Shown in pieces: positions 44,025 to 54,475 of a stretch of 64,000 nucleotides of DNA (positions are counted from its first letter, which is position 1; each line of letters begins with the position of its first letter). The notes beneath the pieces are model-generated. The model did not search any database. It saw only the letters and a program-made list of their open reading frames with translations, and was not told the origin of the DNA. A program made the position numbers and the translations under genes. Origin of the DNA: Micrasema longulum (taxonomy: Eukaryota; Arthropoda; Insecta; Trichoptera; Brachycentridae); contig JAGVSM010000920.1 in NCBI GenBank assembly GCA_022494885.1, positions 1-64,000 on the forward strand. The letters run 5' to 3'.

Positions 44025-44465
44025 ATATTCTCAAAAGGTATAATTATGGCATAATATAGACGGACATGGCAAGTGTGTCATCGCGAGTCAGGAGTGACAA
44101 CACCGCTTGCTTCTTGAAAGCCTTTGCTGTGAGAACACATCGACAGTAACGTTGAATGAGAATTTGTTCACTGTTCTGAGGATCCTTGGCAGAGGGGGAA
44201 AATAATCAATGACATCATTGGCACGTAAGTTACGGTGAGGTACATTAAGATTAATATGAGAAAGAATATAATGGGTATCTATACAGTTGGATATTTATTT
44301 GTATAAAAATAATATCAAACCAGCCAAAATCCTTCTGAATTATAAACTGAAAATATTAAAATACTCTAGACGATCATAGTCGTTAATTATGAAAGTATTT
44401 AATCAAATTCTAAAAATAAACGATTTTCAAAATTAACGTTGCACCAATTCAATCCGCGTTATAAG
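44025..44465 (-). mobile_element. Repeat L7, second copy
   Basis: Reverse complement of 31725-32165 over its whole length, with scattered changes and small gaps: CATGGCAAGTGTGTCATCGC, AGGATCCTTGGCAGAGG, TACTCTAGACGATCATAG. The shared 440 bp give the minimum size of the element. Confidence 0.65.
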
Positions 44466-44539
44466 AACATTTCAATTAGAGACCATACTGTAGAATTAAA
44501 TTCAAGCAAGCTACAAACAAATGATTAATACAATGTAAT

Positions 44540-44890
44540 TGGAATTTTCGGGCTTTTGAAAGGCTTAGATATTCGCAAAATGAATCCATTATTGTTGTCA
44601 AAGAACTTAAAAAAAAATTGTAATAAACATAGATATAATACAAGAATATCAGAACAATATCACATACAACATTCTAAAACAAGACGAGAACAATCGAGAC
44701 AAATACATCGGGGACTAAAATTGTGCAACAAACTACCAGACAAAACTAAACAAAAGACTCTAACTTTTCAAAAGATGTGAAATATATTATCATTAACAAC
44801 AGAGAATGAATAAATAATAACCTATCTATTATTTTTGTAAATGAATTAATAAATGAAATTCAAGGATTAAGAAATAAAATTTCAAAAAAA
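44540..44890 (+). mobile_element. LINE L8, C-terminus and 3' UTR
   Basis: One frame reads NKHRYNTRISEQYHIQHSKT, RREQSRQIHRGLKLCNKLPD and KTKQKTLTFQKM. This is the C-terminal tail also encoded by the copies at 32280 and 49400. It is 5'-truncated just before 'KGLDIRKMN'. Confidence 0.75.
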
Positions 44891-45224
44891 AAACTAAGCT
44901 TTTAGTACACAGGTTAATAATTGCAACAGCGATATAATAAAAAGCGAATGAATAATAAAGATGTTAATATGACCAAAAATTGTATAAGTTTTAATTATCA
45001 AATATCTCATTTTTCTTTTTATTTATAAAATATTTATGTTTCATAATTTTTGATTGTTTTAACTTTCTTCTTATTATTAGTACTTAAATTTCTGTTTTAC
45101 GTTTTTAATAAAAATGGTACACTTTTTATTTATCTTTATGCTTCAATTTTAATTATTGTCGATTAGTTTTCCAATTTATATTTATGTTCCAGTTTTTAAT
45201 CATAAATGGTACATTTTCTAATAC

Positions 45225-45642
45225 ATACGTGAGGGTACAATTTGCAAACCCGGCAAAATCTATCTTTCTTTATTTTGAGGAAATCACAAAAAACTGATAC
45301 AATACTTAAGTAGTTAACGAAGTTAACTTCAATTTTTTTATTATAATCAGTAAATATTTTATACGTTAGCAGTGATGACATAAGCACGATTATGTCAAGA
45401 AGCAGTAGTGAAATAATAAATTTAATTTTATACAATTGAACTTTACAATACTCAAGTAGATATTGCCATGTTTGCAACAAGCCCGATTGTTTAAAAGTCA
45501 AGTTCTTACATATAAAGCCATATTTTCAAGTGACAATGTTATAATTATTGAAAAAAAAAATATTTTGAATGAGTTTCAATAAATATGTCACTTTTTTTAG
45601 ATTTTGGATTTTGCCGGGTTTGCAAGTAGTACCCTCATGTAA
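45225..45642. mobile_element. MITE with 34-bp terminal inverted repeats and flanking TA
   Basis: 45227-45260 and 45607-45640 are inverted repeats with few mismatches (core TTGCAAACCCGGCAAAATC). Each end is bounded by TA, which fits the TA target of Tc1/mariner-type elements. The 101-codon minus frame inside (45196-45501) overlaps the terminal repeat and is taken as chance. No transposase is present. Confidence 0.8.
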
Positions 45643-46834
45643 GCTTCTATTTTTATTATTATCAGTATGATTTTTCATTTAAATTCATGTTTCATTTTCT
45701 AATTATTAATGATATATAAGCATCATTTAATTAATAAAAAAAACTCATGTAAAAGAGAAGGTCTTGCCCAAACACAGGAATTTCCTTGTCATTCGGGACC
45801 TAAAACAGGAACCTCTATTCATTTTAAAACGGTGAAAAATATATATTTGCCGAATGTTAAATGTTTTATAATGTTCTAATTGTTCTCTTAAACTTTTCAA
45901 TTTACTTAATCGAATTGATTAAAGTGAAAAAAATATATTTATATATGTATAAATTATATCAATGACACACGTTGAGCTTAATTATTTAAATATTCGAATA
46001 CATCAACAGCCAATGTATTGACAGTAACATGATATCAACTTTTTACTACACAAAACAAAACCATGTTTTAATAAAAAAACGAAGATAACATTTTTCATTA
46101 GTAAAAATGCATTACCTTGACGTTCTACATATAAATAGCTTTTCTATGTTAACTTAATTATATATTATCTCACGAACGCAAGTACACACCACCGTACCGA
46201 TTTAAGGTTATGTTTACAACTGCTGCCAGTATCAAATTCAACAAATTTAAGGTATATTTTTAGATATAAGTATATTTTTTAAATGCCTAAAATTTGATTG
46301 CATAATTATGCACATAGACACTGAACAGCGTCAATCAACCGATTACATATTTACTTTATTTAATTAAAAAACAATCATAGTGGAAATAAAATGCTCATTT
46401 TAAGACACAAAACGCCATTTTTTACAGCTTGTTCAAGGAGTTTTTATTCAAAAAACATATTTATTCACTAGCGAGACTGTGAATTATACGAGTGATAAAA
46501 AATATCACTTGACCTTTTAATTTCCGTTATTTTTATTTTCCCTTCTCAAATAAGCATGATTGACTTAGTTAGAAGGTTGATTCAATTCAAATCAAATCAA
46601 AAAAGGTTTCCATATAAATGTGTATAAAAATAATTGGAATGAATATTTTAAACCACCATTTTATACGACAGTCAATTGATCTTTGGTTTGAAATTTGAAA
46701 GAACGAATTTAAAGTTATTAAAAAGATACTGTATACGAGTATTTTTTATTCAAAATAAACATGAAACATTAAAAAAAAAATGTTTGCTTTCTTAAAATTG
46801 AACGCAGCATGTATTTTCTCACTTCTAACTCACT
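45643..46834. other. AT-rich DNA, nothing recognised
   Basis: No supported feature. Confidence 0.4.
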
Positions 46835-46924
46835 TCCTATTAGAAAATGGAAATCAGGTTGTGGTAAAGTGGGTTTAAACCTAGGATCTGTGACTGGGGC
46901 ATTAGCCACGGCAACACAACCCGG
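46835..46924 (-). mobile_element. SINE D head
   Basis: Minus strand: GGGTTGTGTTGCCGTGGCTA, ATGCCCCAGTCACAGATCCT, AGGTTTAAACCCACTTTACC, CACAACCTGATTTCCATTTT. The MITE at 46936 begins a few bases from its 5' end. Confidence 0.7.
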
Positions 46925-46935
46925 ACTGTATATTT

Positions 46936-47254
46936 GTAAATACCCGACGCGTTATTCGTTCTGGATGTTTCGGAATCCTTCCGAAGTGACTTCGTAGATA
47001 GCAAACGTATCGATTGGATATTCCTGACGCGTTATCCACCCTAACAATAACCGAAATAAACTAAATTATTTTATAAAACATTAATGACTTAGCCGAGATA
47101 TTACAATGAAAACGAGTATGTTTATGTTGAGTGACCTTAGCAGATGCTACTCAGAGGTGATTTCATGGGGTTGCGAAATCGAACAATGCTAATTAATAAC
47201 GAGGGCCCGAGTGATGTCGAAGCATCCCGAATGGATAACGCGTCGGGCATTCAC
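46936..47254. mobile_element. MITE with ~32-bp terminal inverted repeats
   Basis: 46936-46967 and 47223-47254 are inverted repeats (shared core CCCGACGCGTTAT). A third, partial copy of the core (TGACGCGTTATCC) sits inside near 47023. It is non-coding. No clear target duplication was seen. Confidence 0.75.
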
Positions 47255-47489
47255 GGTCCTATTTTAATAAAAAATGTTACGATTTTTTAAAGTAATGGAA
47301 AAAAAACCACAATTGACAGTTTTAGTATTTAATACTGATGCTGGTTAGACTAACAACAATTTTACTATTTGAAAAAAATATATATAGTACCTATATGAAT
47401 AAATACACTAACGTGTTTACGTACTCTTTGTAACCGGACCGCCAAGGTATAGTTTGTTTGAGTTTATTTAAAAAACTAACAAGTTACAA

Positions 47490-47552
47490 TATTTTGAGTT
47501 TGTCCAAACGTTTGTAGAAAATGGACTTGATTTCACCCCTTAAGGAGTCATT
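47490..47552 (+). repeat. Family M terminus, left part (split by LINE L2)
   Basis: TTTTGAGTTTGTCCAAACGT...GATTTCACCCCTTAAGGAGT. It continues at 48342 after the LINE, which shares the 11 bases AAGGAGTCATT at both edges (47542-47552 and 48342-48352). Confidence 0.8.
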
Positions 47553-48341
47553 CTTCTTCTTTCTGTGCCATATCAGGTCTCCCTGACGTTAGCGATCACT
47601 CTAGAGTAGGCATTCCGGTCGTATGCCAACTGGAACAGCGCCTCAACCCCGCGCACTCCCGTCCAGTCGTGGATGTTTCTTAGCCAGGACATCTGTCGCC
47701 TTCCAACTCCACGCTTTCCCTCGATCTTCTCCATCATGATCTACTGTAGAAGCGCATATTTGCTTTTGCGCATGACATATCAGGCTATAGCCCAAATATG
47801 CGAGTTTTCTCTGTTTTATTGAGGACAATAGTTCTTTTTCTGCACTGGCTCGTCTCAGCACCTCCACGTTGATCACTAAATCTGTCCACGGAATTCTCAG
47901 CATTTTCCGGTGAAGCCACATTTCAAAAACCTCTAATCGGTTTATGGAATCCACCTTGAGAGTCCATGTTTCAACCCCGTAGAGCAGTATTGACCACACA
48001 TAGCGCTTGGCCATCCTGTGTGTCAGTTTTAAATTAAGACTATCACTGCAGAAGAATGATTTCATGACATTGAATGCTGATCGTGCTATCTCTATTTTGC
48101 GTCTTATTTTCCTATCTGGATCCAGATCAGAAGTGATTTGACTGCCGAGGTGTTTAAAATTAACCACTCTCGATTGTTTGGCTATTTATTTGCAATACAG
48201 CATACGATACCGTTATCCTGGCTGACAACGCATGTGTATTTCAGGAACTCCTTAGTAAAATTGACTAAGCTGGTAGAGTAATGGGCTTGAAAAGCAATGT
48301 GGCTAAAAACAAAGATAATGGTATTTAGCCGAAACCCTCAC
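47553..48341 (-). mobile_element. LINE L2 insertion with 5' inversion (twin priming)
   Basis: Minus-strand body 47553-48167: (GAA)n-type 3' end, then reading upstream a 'craniofacial development protein 2-like' type RT tail. It includes VVNFKHLGSQITSDLDPDRK, SILLYGVETWTLKVDSINRL and VFEMWLHRKMLRIPW, with a frameshift near 47740 after which GVGRRQMSWLRNIHDW continues. 48168-48341 is the upstream neighbour in plus orientation: (Y)AYDTVILADNACVFQELLSK and KTKIMVFSRN in shifting frames, covering the YADD region. Target duplications AAGGAGTCATT flank the whole. The inverted 5' piece adjoining the body is the mark of twin priming. Confidence 0.9.
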
Positions 48342-48415
48342 AAGGAGTCATTAAAATTAACAAATTAAACCAAAATGTTTTTCATCCCTGTTGTAATTTG
48401 TTCGTTGTTTGATTT
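48342..48415 (+). repeat. Family M, right part after LINE L2
   Basis: AAGGAGTCATTAAAATTAAC continues the M order (compare 29998-30040), ending near the inverted arm piece AATGTTTTTCATCCCTGTTG. Confidence 0.75.
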
Positions 48416-49399
48416 GTTTGTATTACTACGTTCTTCTTCCTTCCCGAGGCAGGATCTGGAGCGTGCGGCCGCGGTCTCAATTTAGAACTACCGCTGTATT
48501 CCTTCACTGTCATACTGGGAAATTAGAAAAAAGGTGATTGTGCTGACCATGTGTATTTGATTGATCACAAATTGACAATACTGCAGTGAGGGGTACAATG
48601 AAAGTTTTAAAAGTTTCTTTGTTTTGTTGTTTCCGTGGTTTGATTGTAAAGAAATATTAAATTTTCACTAAGTTAAAAAAAATAAAAAAATATTGATATG
48701 CGAAACTGAAGAAAGACTTAAGTCTTTATGAACAGTTTCCAGAAAGGGGTGGATGCTTTCATTGTTGTGATGTGTTAAGCTAATAAGTTGCTGTATGGCA
48801 GTATTGACCTGTAATCCGGATATGTAAGTTTACCCGTTTTTGTAAACTCCTTCCGTAAAAAAATAATACAAGCAATTTCTACCAGTAATTTATAAAAAAA
48901 TGATTGTGTTTGAAATCCAACGTAGAATTGATTTCGAATTGTTGGGAAGTTGTGAAGAATATTAGACTCTATACTTTATCGCTGTCCCGACGCATTGCTC
49001 CAAGTTAAGCAGTGCGTTCCGGACTTAAAGGTGGTCATAAATTAGGAATCAAATGTTTTCGGTTATCTTTTCGATTAGAACTGTCACCTACAAGATGTAT
49101 TACGGCTGCACAATCACCGAAATGCGAGAATTTTAATGAAGTGATAAATTTGTTAGTATAAATATATCAATCCAACGTGTTGGACTTGTACGATTGCATA
49201 TTAGTAGAATGTTAAGATGGAATACTTATCTTGAAAAAGACATGTAAATATTAATGTAAATTAATGCAGTATTTTGTAAATACTAGTAACGATGGAAATA
49301 TTATCACATGAATGTATAATTTGAATAAGTGTAAAATATTTTGGTTATAATTGTATTGAAGCATTGCCAGCGTTTTGTTTTGTTTTGTTAAATATTTGA
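48416..49399. other. No firm feature
   Basis: 48425-48560 starts with TTCTTCTTCC and is GC-richer. It could be another LINE 3' end in minus orientation. The rest shows nothing. Confidence 0.3.
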
Positions 49400-50215
49400 A
49401 AAATATTTTTGGTTGAGAATTTAAAAAAAATAAAATATTTTGTAACCCTTACGGATGACATTCATTCAACAAAATATTTTTTTCCATTTAAAATTATCTT
49501 CCAATGTAAATGATAATATTTTAAATGTTTTTTGTAAAAGTTGTCTGAGTCTTTTGTTTGGTTTTTCTGGTTCTTTTGTTCTGAGTCTTTTGTTTAGTTT
49601 ACTGTAATTTTAATTTGTAATTTCAGGTCTTGGTTTAAAGGTCTCGACTGTCCTTGTCGGCCTCGTCGTGTAGTGGTCAGCGTCTTTGCCTACTATGCAA
49701 AAGGTCTCGGGCTCGATTCCTGGTTGACATGAAATATTTATTTAAAAAGGCGTTTTTACACTAGAATATATTATAGTCCCTGGACCGGACCCAGGAGCGT
49801 AAGGCTGACTATCATATGTAACAGAAATTATCAAGATACACTGCGATTGGTGAACTAATGCATTGCCCTATGCACCATTAGGTGCGGAAAAAAAATGATG
49901 ATGATGTTTTTGTTTTGGTTCAGAATGTTGAATATGATAATGTTCTAATACTCGTATTGTGTCCATGTTTACTACAACTTTTTTCAAGTTTTACGAGTAG
50001 TTCTTTGTCTACAATTACATCAGTGGCTTATTCTAAATTTTAAGGATTCTAGTTAAAAAAAATCAGATTTATTTATTTGTTTCGTTTATTCAAAAAGTTC
50101 TTTAGTTGTTGTTAGATAAAGGAGGTCATGTACAAACATTAATATTTTATATTGCTGTCTTTGTAGTCTGTTTTTGTCATTTTGATTTCCTGTTCACGAA
50201 AGTAGCTGCATGAAA
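49400..50215 (-). mobile_element. LINE L8 copy, split by SINE A
   Basis: Both flanks (49440-49656 and 49907-50215) align to L8 at 32330-32820 in the same orientation. Landmarks are GTTGTCTGAGTCTTTTGTTT, CTTGTCTACAATTACATCAG-type sequence and GTTAGATAAAGGAGGTCATG. The coding C-terminus is heavily eroded. A small TCTTTTGTT-containing duplication (49550-49600) is private to this copy. Confidence 0.75.
49657..49906 (+). mobile_element. SINE A inside LINE L8
   Basis: Head CGGCCTCGTCGTGTAGTGG, B-box region GGTCTCGGGCTCGATTCC, body TCCCTGGACCGG and TGCACCATTAGGTGCGG, and (GAT)n tail at 49896-49906. The LINE sequence continues directly afterwards, so the insertion boundaries are known to within a few bases. 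A convincing target duplication could not be read. Confidence 0.9.
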
Positions 50216-51570
50216 CATGAATTATTGATGTGTTAGAAATATTAAATTGAATTAGTCAGTTTTGTGACATAATTTAAAATAAATACTTTAGAACCAATGT
50301 GTTTTCGGCTTTTTGAAAAATATTGTAAAACTGTTAAACAAGTCATAAAGAGTCACGATAAAAAATAATAATTTAAATTTTATTTTATAAATCTGGAACA
50401 TAAAAAATGGTTCCTCTTTAGATTTCGTTATTTGGTGAATTGAAAATAAAGTAACACAAATACTTGAAGATGAACATGTTGAAAGTCGGAATAATCTGCG
50501 CGCGTGTATGAGAAGACGTATTAATGAAGAAGAAGATTTGTTTTTTTTTTTATATGAAAATAAGGTTTGCTACCCTTTTAAAATAAGTTTTTTGTATATT
50601 TTTACTACAATACATTCATTATAGTATATGTAATATAAATACTAATTTGGTACCAATCATTGATGACATGGCGTGGCAACGTCAGTTTTGCAAATATTCA
50701 CATAAAAACATTTTTTTATAAGAACACCTTTTTAATTAAAGTAAAAAACTAACATTAAAAGAGTAAAAAAAAAAAATTTCAGTGAAAACGAAACTGATAC
50801 AAAGTCATGAAATTTTTTTATTTATTTTTTTATTTTGACATCAAATAGTACAAAATAAGGTCATAAAAATAAATATGTTTATTATTTGAAAATGATTTGC
50901 ACAGTAAACGACAAAAATGATGAAAAAAAAATGTAGTTTGATTTGCTAACTTTGATAAATTATGGAAATAGGTAAAAAGAGCAGCAATAAAGTACGCCCC
51001 GGTAACTTGTAAAAAAACTAAAACTATAAAGTTGGCGTAACACTGTTACATAAAACCACCGCCTTTTCACTTTACTGTAATCTATTTTCGTCACTTTTAT
51101 GAGTTAAAAAGAGAAGCGGGAACAATAAAAAAGTTTCGCTCTGAGCATTGGGAGAAAAAATAAAATTTCATTCAGTCCGTTGACCCGAATAGAAGTTAAC
51201 TACGTATTTTTCATCGATACAAAACGGTGTTGAAAAAATCTAGATAGAAGGTACTCCAGCTATACTTCGTATCGAGTAATCAGCCCTTAGGCCTGTTTCA
51301 AATCATACGTACATCTACAAACCAGAGCGAAAACTCACACTTCTTTTTTATTATGACGAAACAGCGCGAGATAAATCTCCTCGATAATTTGTAGACGGAT
51401 CGAACGAAAGTGTGAAAAAGAATTACCAAACAATGCATATTTTTGCCTCGTTAAAACGATCTCGCGGGTCGTGTGATATCACCGATTTTTAAATGTTACG
51501 AAGGCGTTTAACGGCTGAGTTTTTATATACAGGATTGCATCAATTTTAATAGCAAATATGAAATTAAATG
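50216..51570. other. Mostly AT-rich; LINE-A scrap at 50455-50530
   Basis: 50455-50530 encodes LEDEHVESRNNLRACMRRR, matching the LINE-A C-terminus (4440-4500). 51260-51500 is GC-richer and unmatched elsewhere in the window. It could be host DNA, but no exon is evident. Confidence 0.45.
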
Positions 51571-51795
51571 TCCGCCTCGAGGTGCAATAGTCAACACGTT
51601 CGCCTACCGTGCAACAGGTATCGGGCTCGATTTCCGGCGTGGTTAACTTGAAATATTGTGTTTTTACACTAGGATATTTTGAAGTTTCAGTCTTACCTGG
51701 GCTTAAGATTGATTATTTTACCTTTATGTTACTAAAAAAACATGATACGGTGTGATTGGTGTACCATTTTAGTACCTTATGCACAATTCCTAAAA
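51571..51795 (+). mobile_element. SINE A, diverged
   Basis: Head TCCGCCTCGAGGTGCAATAG, GCAACAGGTATCGGGCTCGA; body GGTGTGATTGGTGTACCATT, CCTTATGCACAATTCC. The GAT tail is lost where the next element begins. Confidence 0.8.
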
Positions 51796-52045
51796 AAGAA
51801 CTTACCTGGTGCTTTTTGCCAAAGCATTATGCTCTGCATCCAGGCCCATGACCTGTGTTTTGGGCAACCCGCAGTAGGGCTCATGGCCTACTGTGGCTCT
51901 TTTAGCTCCCAGCCTCGTCAATTCATCAGCTGCCTCGTTACCGTAGATGTTTGTGTGTCTAGGTAACCAAAACAATGATATGCTGTTACACTCGCCGACA
52001 CAATTAAGCGCCTATAGACATTTTAAGGTTAGTTAACAATTAATC
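51796..52045 (-). pseudogene. Retroelement RNase H fragment
   Basis: The minus-strand frame reads LNCVGECNSISLFWLPRHTN, IYGNEAADELTRLGAKRATV, then GLPKTQVMGLDAEHN. FWLPRHTNIYGNEAADELTR matches the end of an RNase H domain (W+PGH.GI.GNE.AD.LA+), with the last catalytic aspartate kept. One stop lies upstream. It differs from the R1-like RNase H at 9 kb, so a second RNase H-bearing LINE family is present. Confidence 0.7.
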
Positions 52046-52384
52046 TCAACCGAGTTCAGGGGTTTTAGAGCTACAAATGATACTTAAATCCCCAAAAATC
52101 GAATCTTTTTTCCCAAATTTAGAATCATAAAATTGAATTTAGAATATTTCGACATCTTCAAGACTTGGCTCAATGTAGCGAAAGCAACATATATTATTAT
52201 TACTTTTATTCTCCTTCCCCTCCTTATCCCCTCTTCATGCATTCTTGTCTTAATCCCGCCCAATTTACAATTAAACTTTTCTTTTTTTTTAATGTGTTTT
52301 CTTTGATTATTAAAAAATTTATAAATGAACACAACATTTGTCTATGTTAAAACTTAAAAGTATTTATACAATATGTATTATATT

Positions 52385-52490
52385 TTACTAACTAACTTTG
52401 TACACTTTGTGTAAATCTGTCATTGGTTCTGAGTTTATGCACTATATCTGTTTGTTTACTTTAAATATGCATGTGGAAATGTTGGTTTTT
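52385..52490 (+). mobile_element. L10 3' segment
   Basis: ACTAACTTTGTACACTTTGT, GGTTCTGAGTTTATGCACTA and ATCTGTTTGTTTACT match 570-670. The match stops where family E begins. Confidence 0.55.
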
Positions 52491-52860
52491 GTGAAAATCA
52501 CCTCAAGGGCGCTGCACAATAAAAAAATATCCCTGCACGTCTGTAGCTACAGAGCGCATGGACGATTGGGATTCTTGTTCCTCGTTTCCAATTATGATCA
52601 ATTTCAATTATAGCAGATATGAGATAGATTACAGCACTTTTTGCAGCTACAGAGCGCATGGACAATAAGTAATCTAGCCCCCATTTACATTCGTTTTAAT
52701 TTGACAATTAAGTTTTGTGTTTGAATGATATTAAAATATGAAAAAAACAAGTAAATTAATTTAAAAAATACTTATTTTTAAAAATAGGTAGAAGATTATA
52801 ATAAGTCTTGCAGCTACTGAGCGCGTAGACTGATGCAATTCTAGACCCCATTTACAAAAT
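52491..52860 (+). repeat. Family E repeat with two units and a third diverged unit
   Basis: It follows 12228-12425: GTGAAAATCACCTCAAGGGC, then GCAGCTACAGAGCGCATGGA near 52545 and 52645, and GTCTTGCAGCTACTGAGCGC near 52810. The extra unit is separated by AT-rich sequence. Confidence 0.65.
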
Positions 52861-53129
52861 TTAAGTGTTTTCTGGTTGATAAAATTTACATATTGAAGCA
52901 AGATTACCAATCGTCTAAACAGTCGTAAAGAGTCACTGGTTATTCTAAATAAGTGAATGTAAGTATCACTAGTTTTTAATAAACATAATAAAAAATATGT
53001 TATCCAACTTCAAATCAAGAGACCGCCGCTTATAGCGGAAATATTTTTTTTAATTTTTTTATTTCTGCGATATTTACTTGCGCCGTGTGAGCATGTTTTA
53101 ATGATCCATGAGAATATGTTTCCAGTCCG

Positions 53130-53345
53130 TGTCTGCACTCAGAGGTGTATAATTTGCGGTTCGCGGACGGTTCAGGTTCAAGAGCGGCGGCTCTGTTTAT
53201 GGAACAAGACGAGGGCGGGGCGGAGCACGGAAGACCAAGTAAAGTGAATTGCCGGCAGGGGAATCCGGGGTTAGTTGAATTGCGCATGCACAAAAAAGTG
53301 AATGAAATAAAACTGAGCCGTCTTTTGACACGTCATGTCATCGAA
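53130..53345 (+). promoter_or_regulatory. GC-rich island with GC box and NRF-1-like site
   Basis: This stretch is far richer in GC than its surroundings. It holds GGGCGGGGCGG at 53214-53224 and GCGCATGC at 53282-53289. An ATG at 53200 opens MEQDEGGAEHGRP, running into a possible splice donor (GTAAAGT) at 53240. It matches nothing else in the window. It could be a host promoter with a first exon, or simply an odd segment. Confidence 0.3.
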
Positions 53346-53584
53346 AACCCTCAACATTCTTAGTATAGGCGAAAATTAACCAGTATTGATTCATTATATT
53401 CACTTGTCTATCACTCCATTTATTATTGTGTGTAGTGCTATCTTCTAGATATAATTTTATATATGAATGTTTAAAAATTCATTTAACACAATATATGTAA
53501 AACCTTCAAATTTATATTTTGTTATGTGCGTTTATGTACATTGCAGTTTAATCTTGTAAAAAACGAGGAAATAAAAGATGATAC

Positions 53585-53860
53585 AATCAAGCGGAGGCGA
53601 TAAGGTTGGCTGGGTCATAAACTGCGGATGCCTCATGAGAGCCTTAACTACGCTTGCTTTCTTTACAAGGCATTAGGTTCTCGACGTCCTGGACGTTAGC
53701 TGCTGATTGTTTGTCAGCAGTTTGTGTCGGAACTACGGGGTGCGAACCTGACTTGGGAGGATGCACTGGAGCTGGCAGACAGAGAGACCTGTAGGCTCTT
53801 CGTGGAAATCTTATGCTCCAACTAGAGAGCGGATATGGTAAGATGTCGATGATGATGTAA
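53585..53860 (+). mobile_element. LINE L4 3' end
   Basis: The plus strand encodes WLGHKLRMPHESLNYACFLY, KALGSRRPGR, ELRGANLTWEDALELADRET and CRLFVEILCSN with a few shifts. It ends GTAAGATGTCGATGATGATG. Same family as 15600-16165 (minus). Confidence 0.75.
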
Positions 53861-53984
53861 TATATATCTATTATTTAGATACCAACTATTGAAGCACAGT
53901 ATTTATAAACAAATTAAATTAATATTTCAGCACGGGTGTTTCCCAGGAAAATTTTCATGCGGAAAAAAAAACTTGAAATGGAAG

Positions 53985-54475
53985 TAATTTTAAAAAAAAA
54001 GGTGTATTTATAGGTATTTACTGGGTTTATGACTTTCATTGGCTGGTTTCGGTAGCCGTTTTACAAACTGTGTTACGATCATCCTTTTGCCTATGTTTTA
54101 ACATACACATTTCGTAAATTTTTCTGTGTGTTAATTATTGTTAACACAGTTTTACTACCAGTGGTGTGATTGTAATATGGTCATGAGGTAGAATGACAAT
54201 AGATGACCCAATTCTTCCGTATAATTTGACTTACAGTAAAGGGGGCGATGAAAGCAGTAGAGTGACAATTACTTGAAATTACGGTTAATTTAATTAAAAT
54301 TTTCAATGAGTTAATCGTTTGCGGAAAAAACAATATGGTGAAAACCAATGAGAAGACCGACGGTGTTAACAATGGTTGTTTAGATTTGTGAAGGGAGTGC
54401 TTCCATTGCTGACTTTTGAAGTTAAAGATCTGAAACGTTTGTAAATGAGGGTGAGATTCGCCTTTCTTAATTATT
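53985..54475 (+). repeat. Family M copy, interrupted
   Basis: 54000-54125 has TATTTACTGGGTTTATGACT, TCATTGGCTGGTTTCGG, CATCCTTTTGCCTATG. 54395-54475 has TTGCTGACTTTTGAAGTTAA, AGATCTGAAACG, GGTGAGATTCGCCTTTC. About 270 unrelated bases lie between them. Confidence 0.6.

Noticed and set aside
45196..45501. 101-codon minus-strand frame
   Set aside because: It overlaps a MITE terminal repeat and has no recognisable domain.
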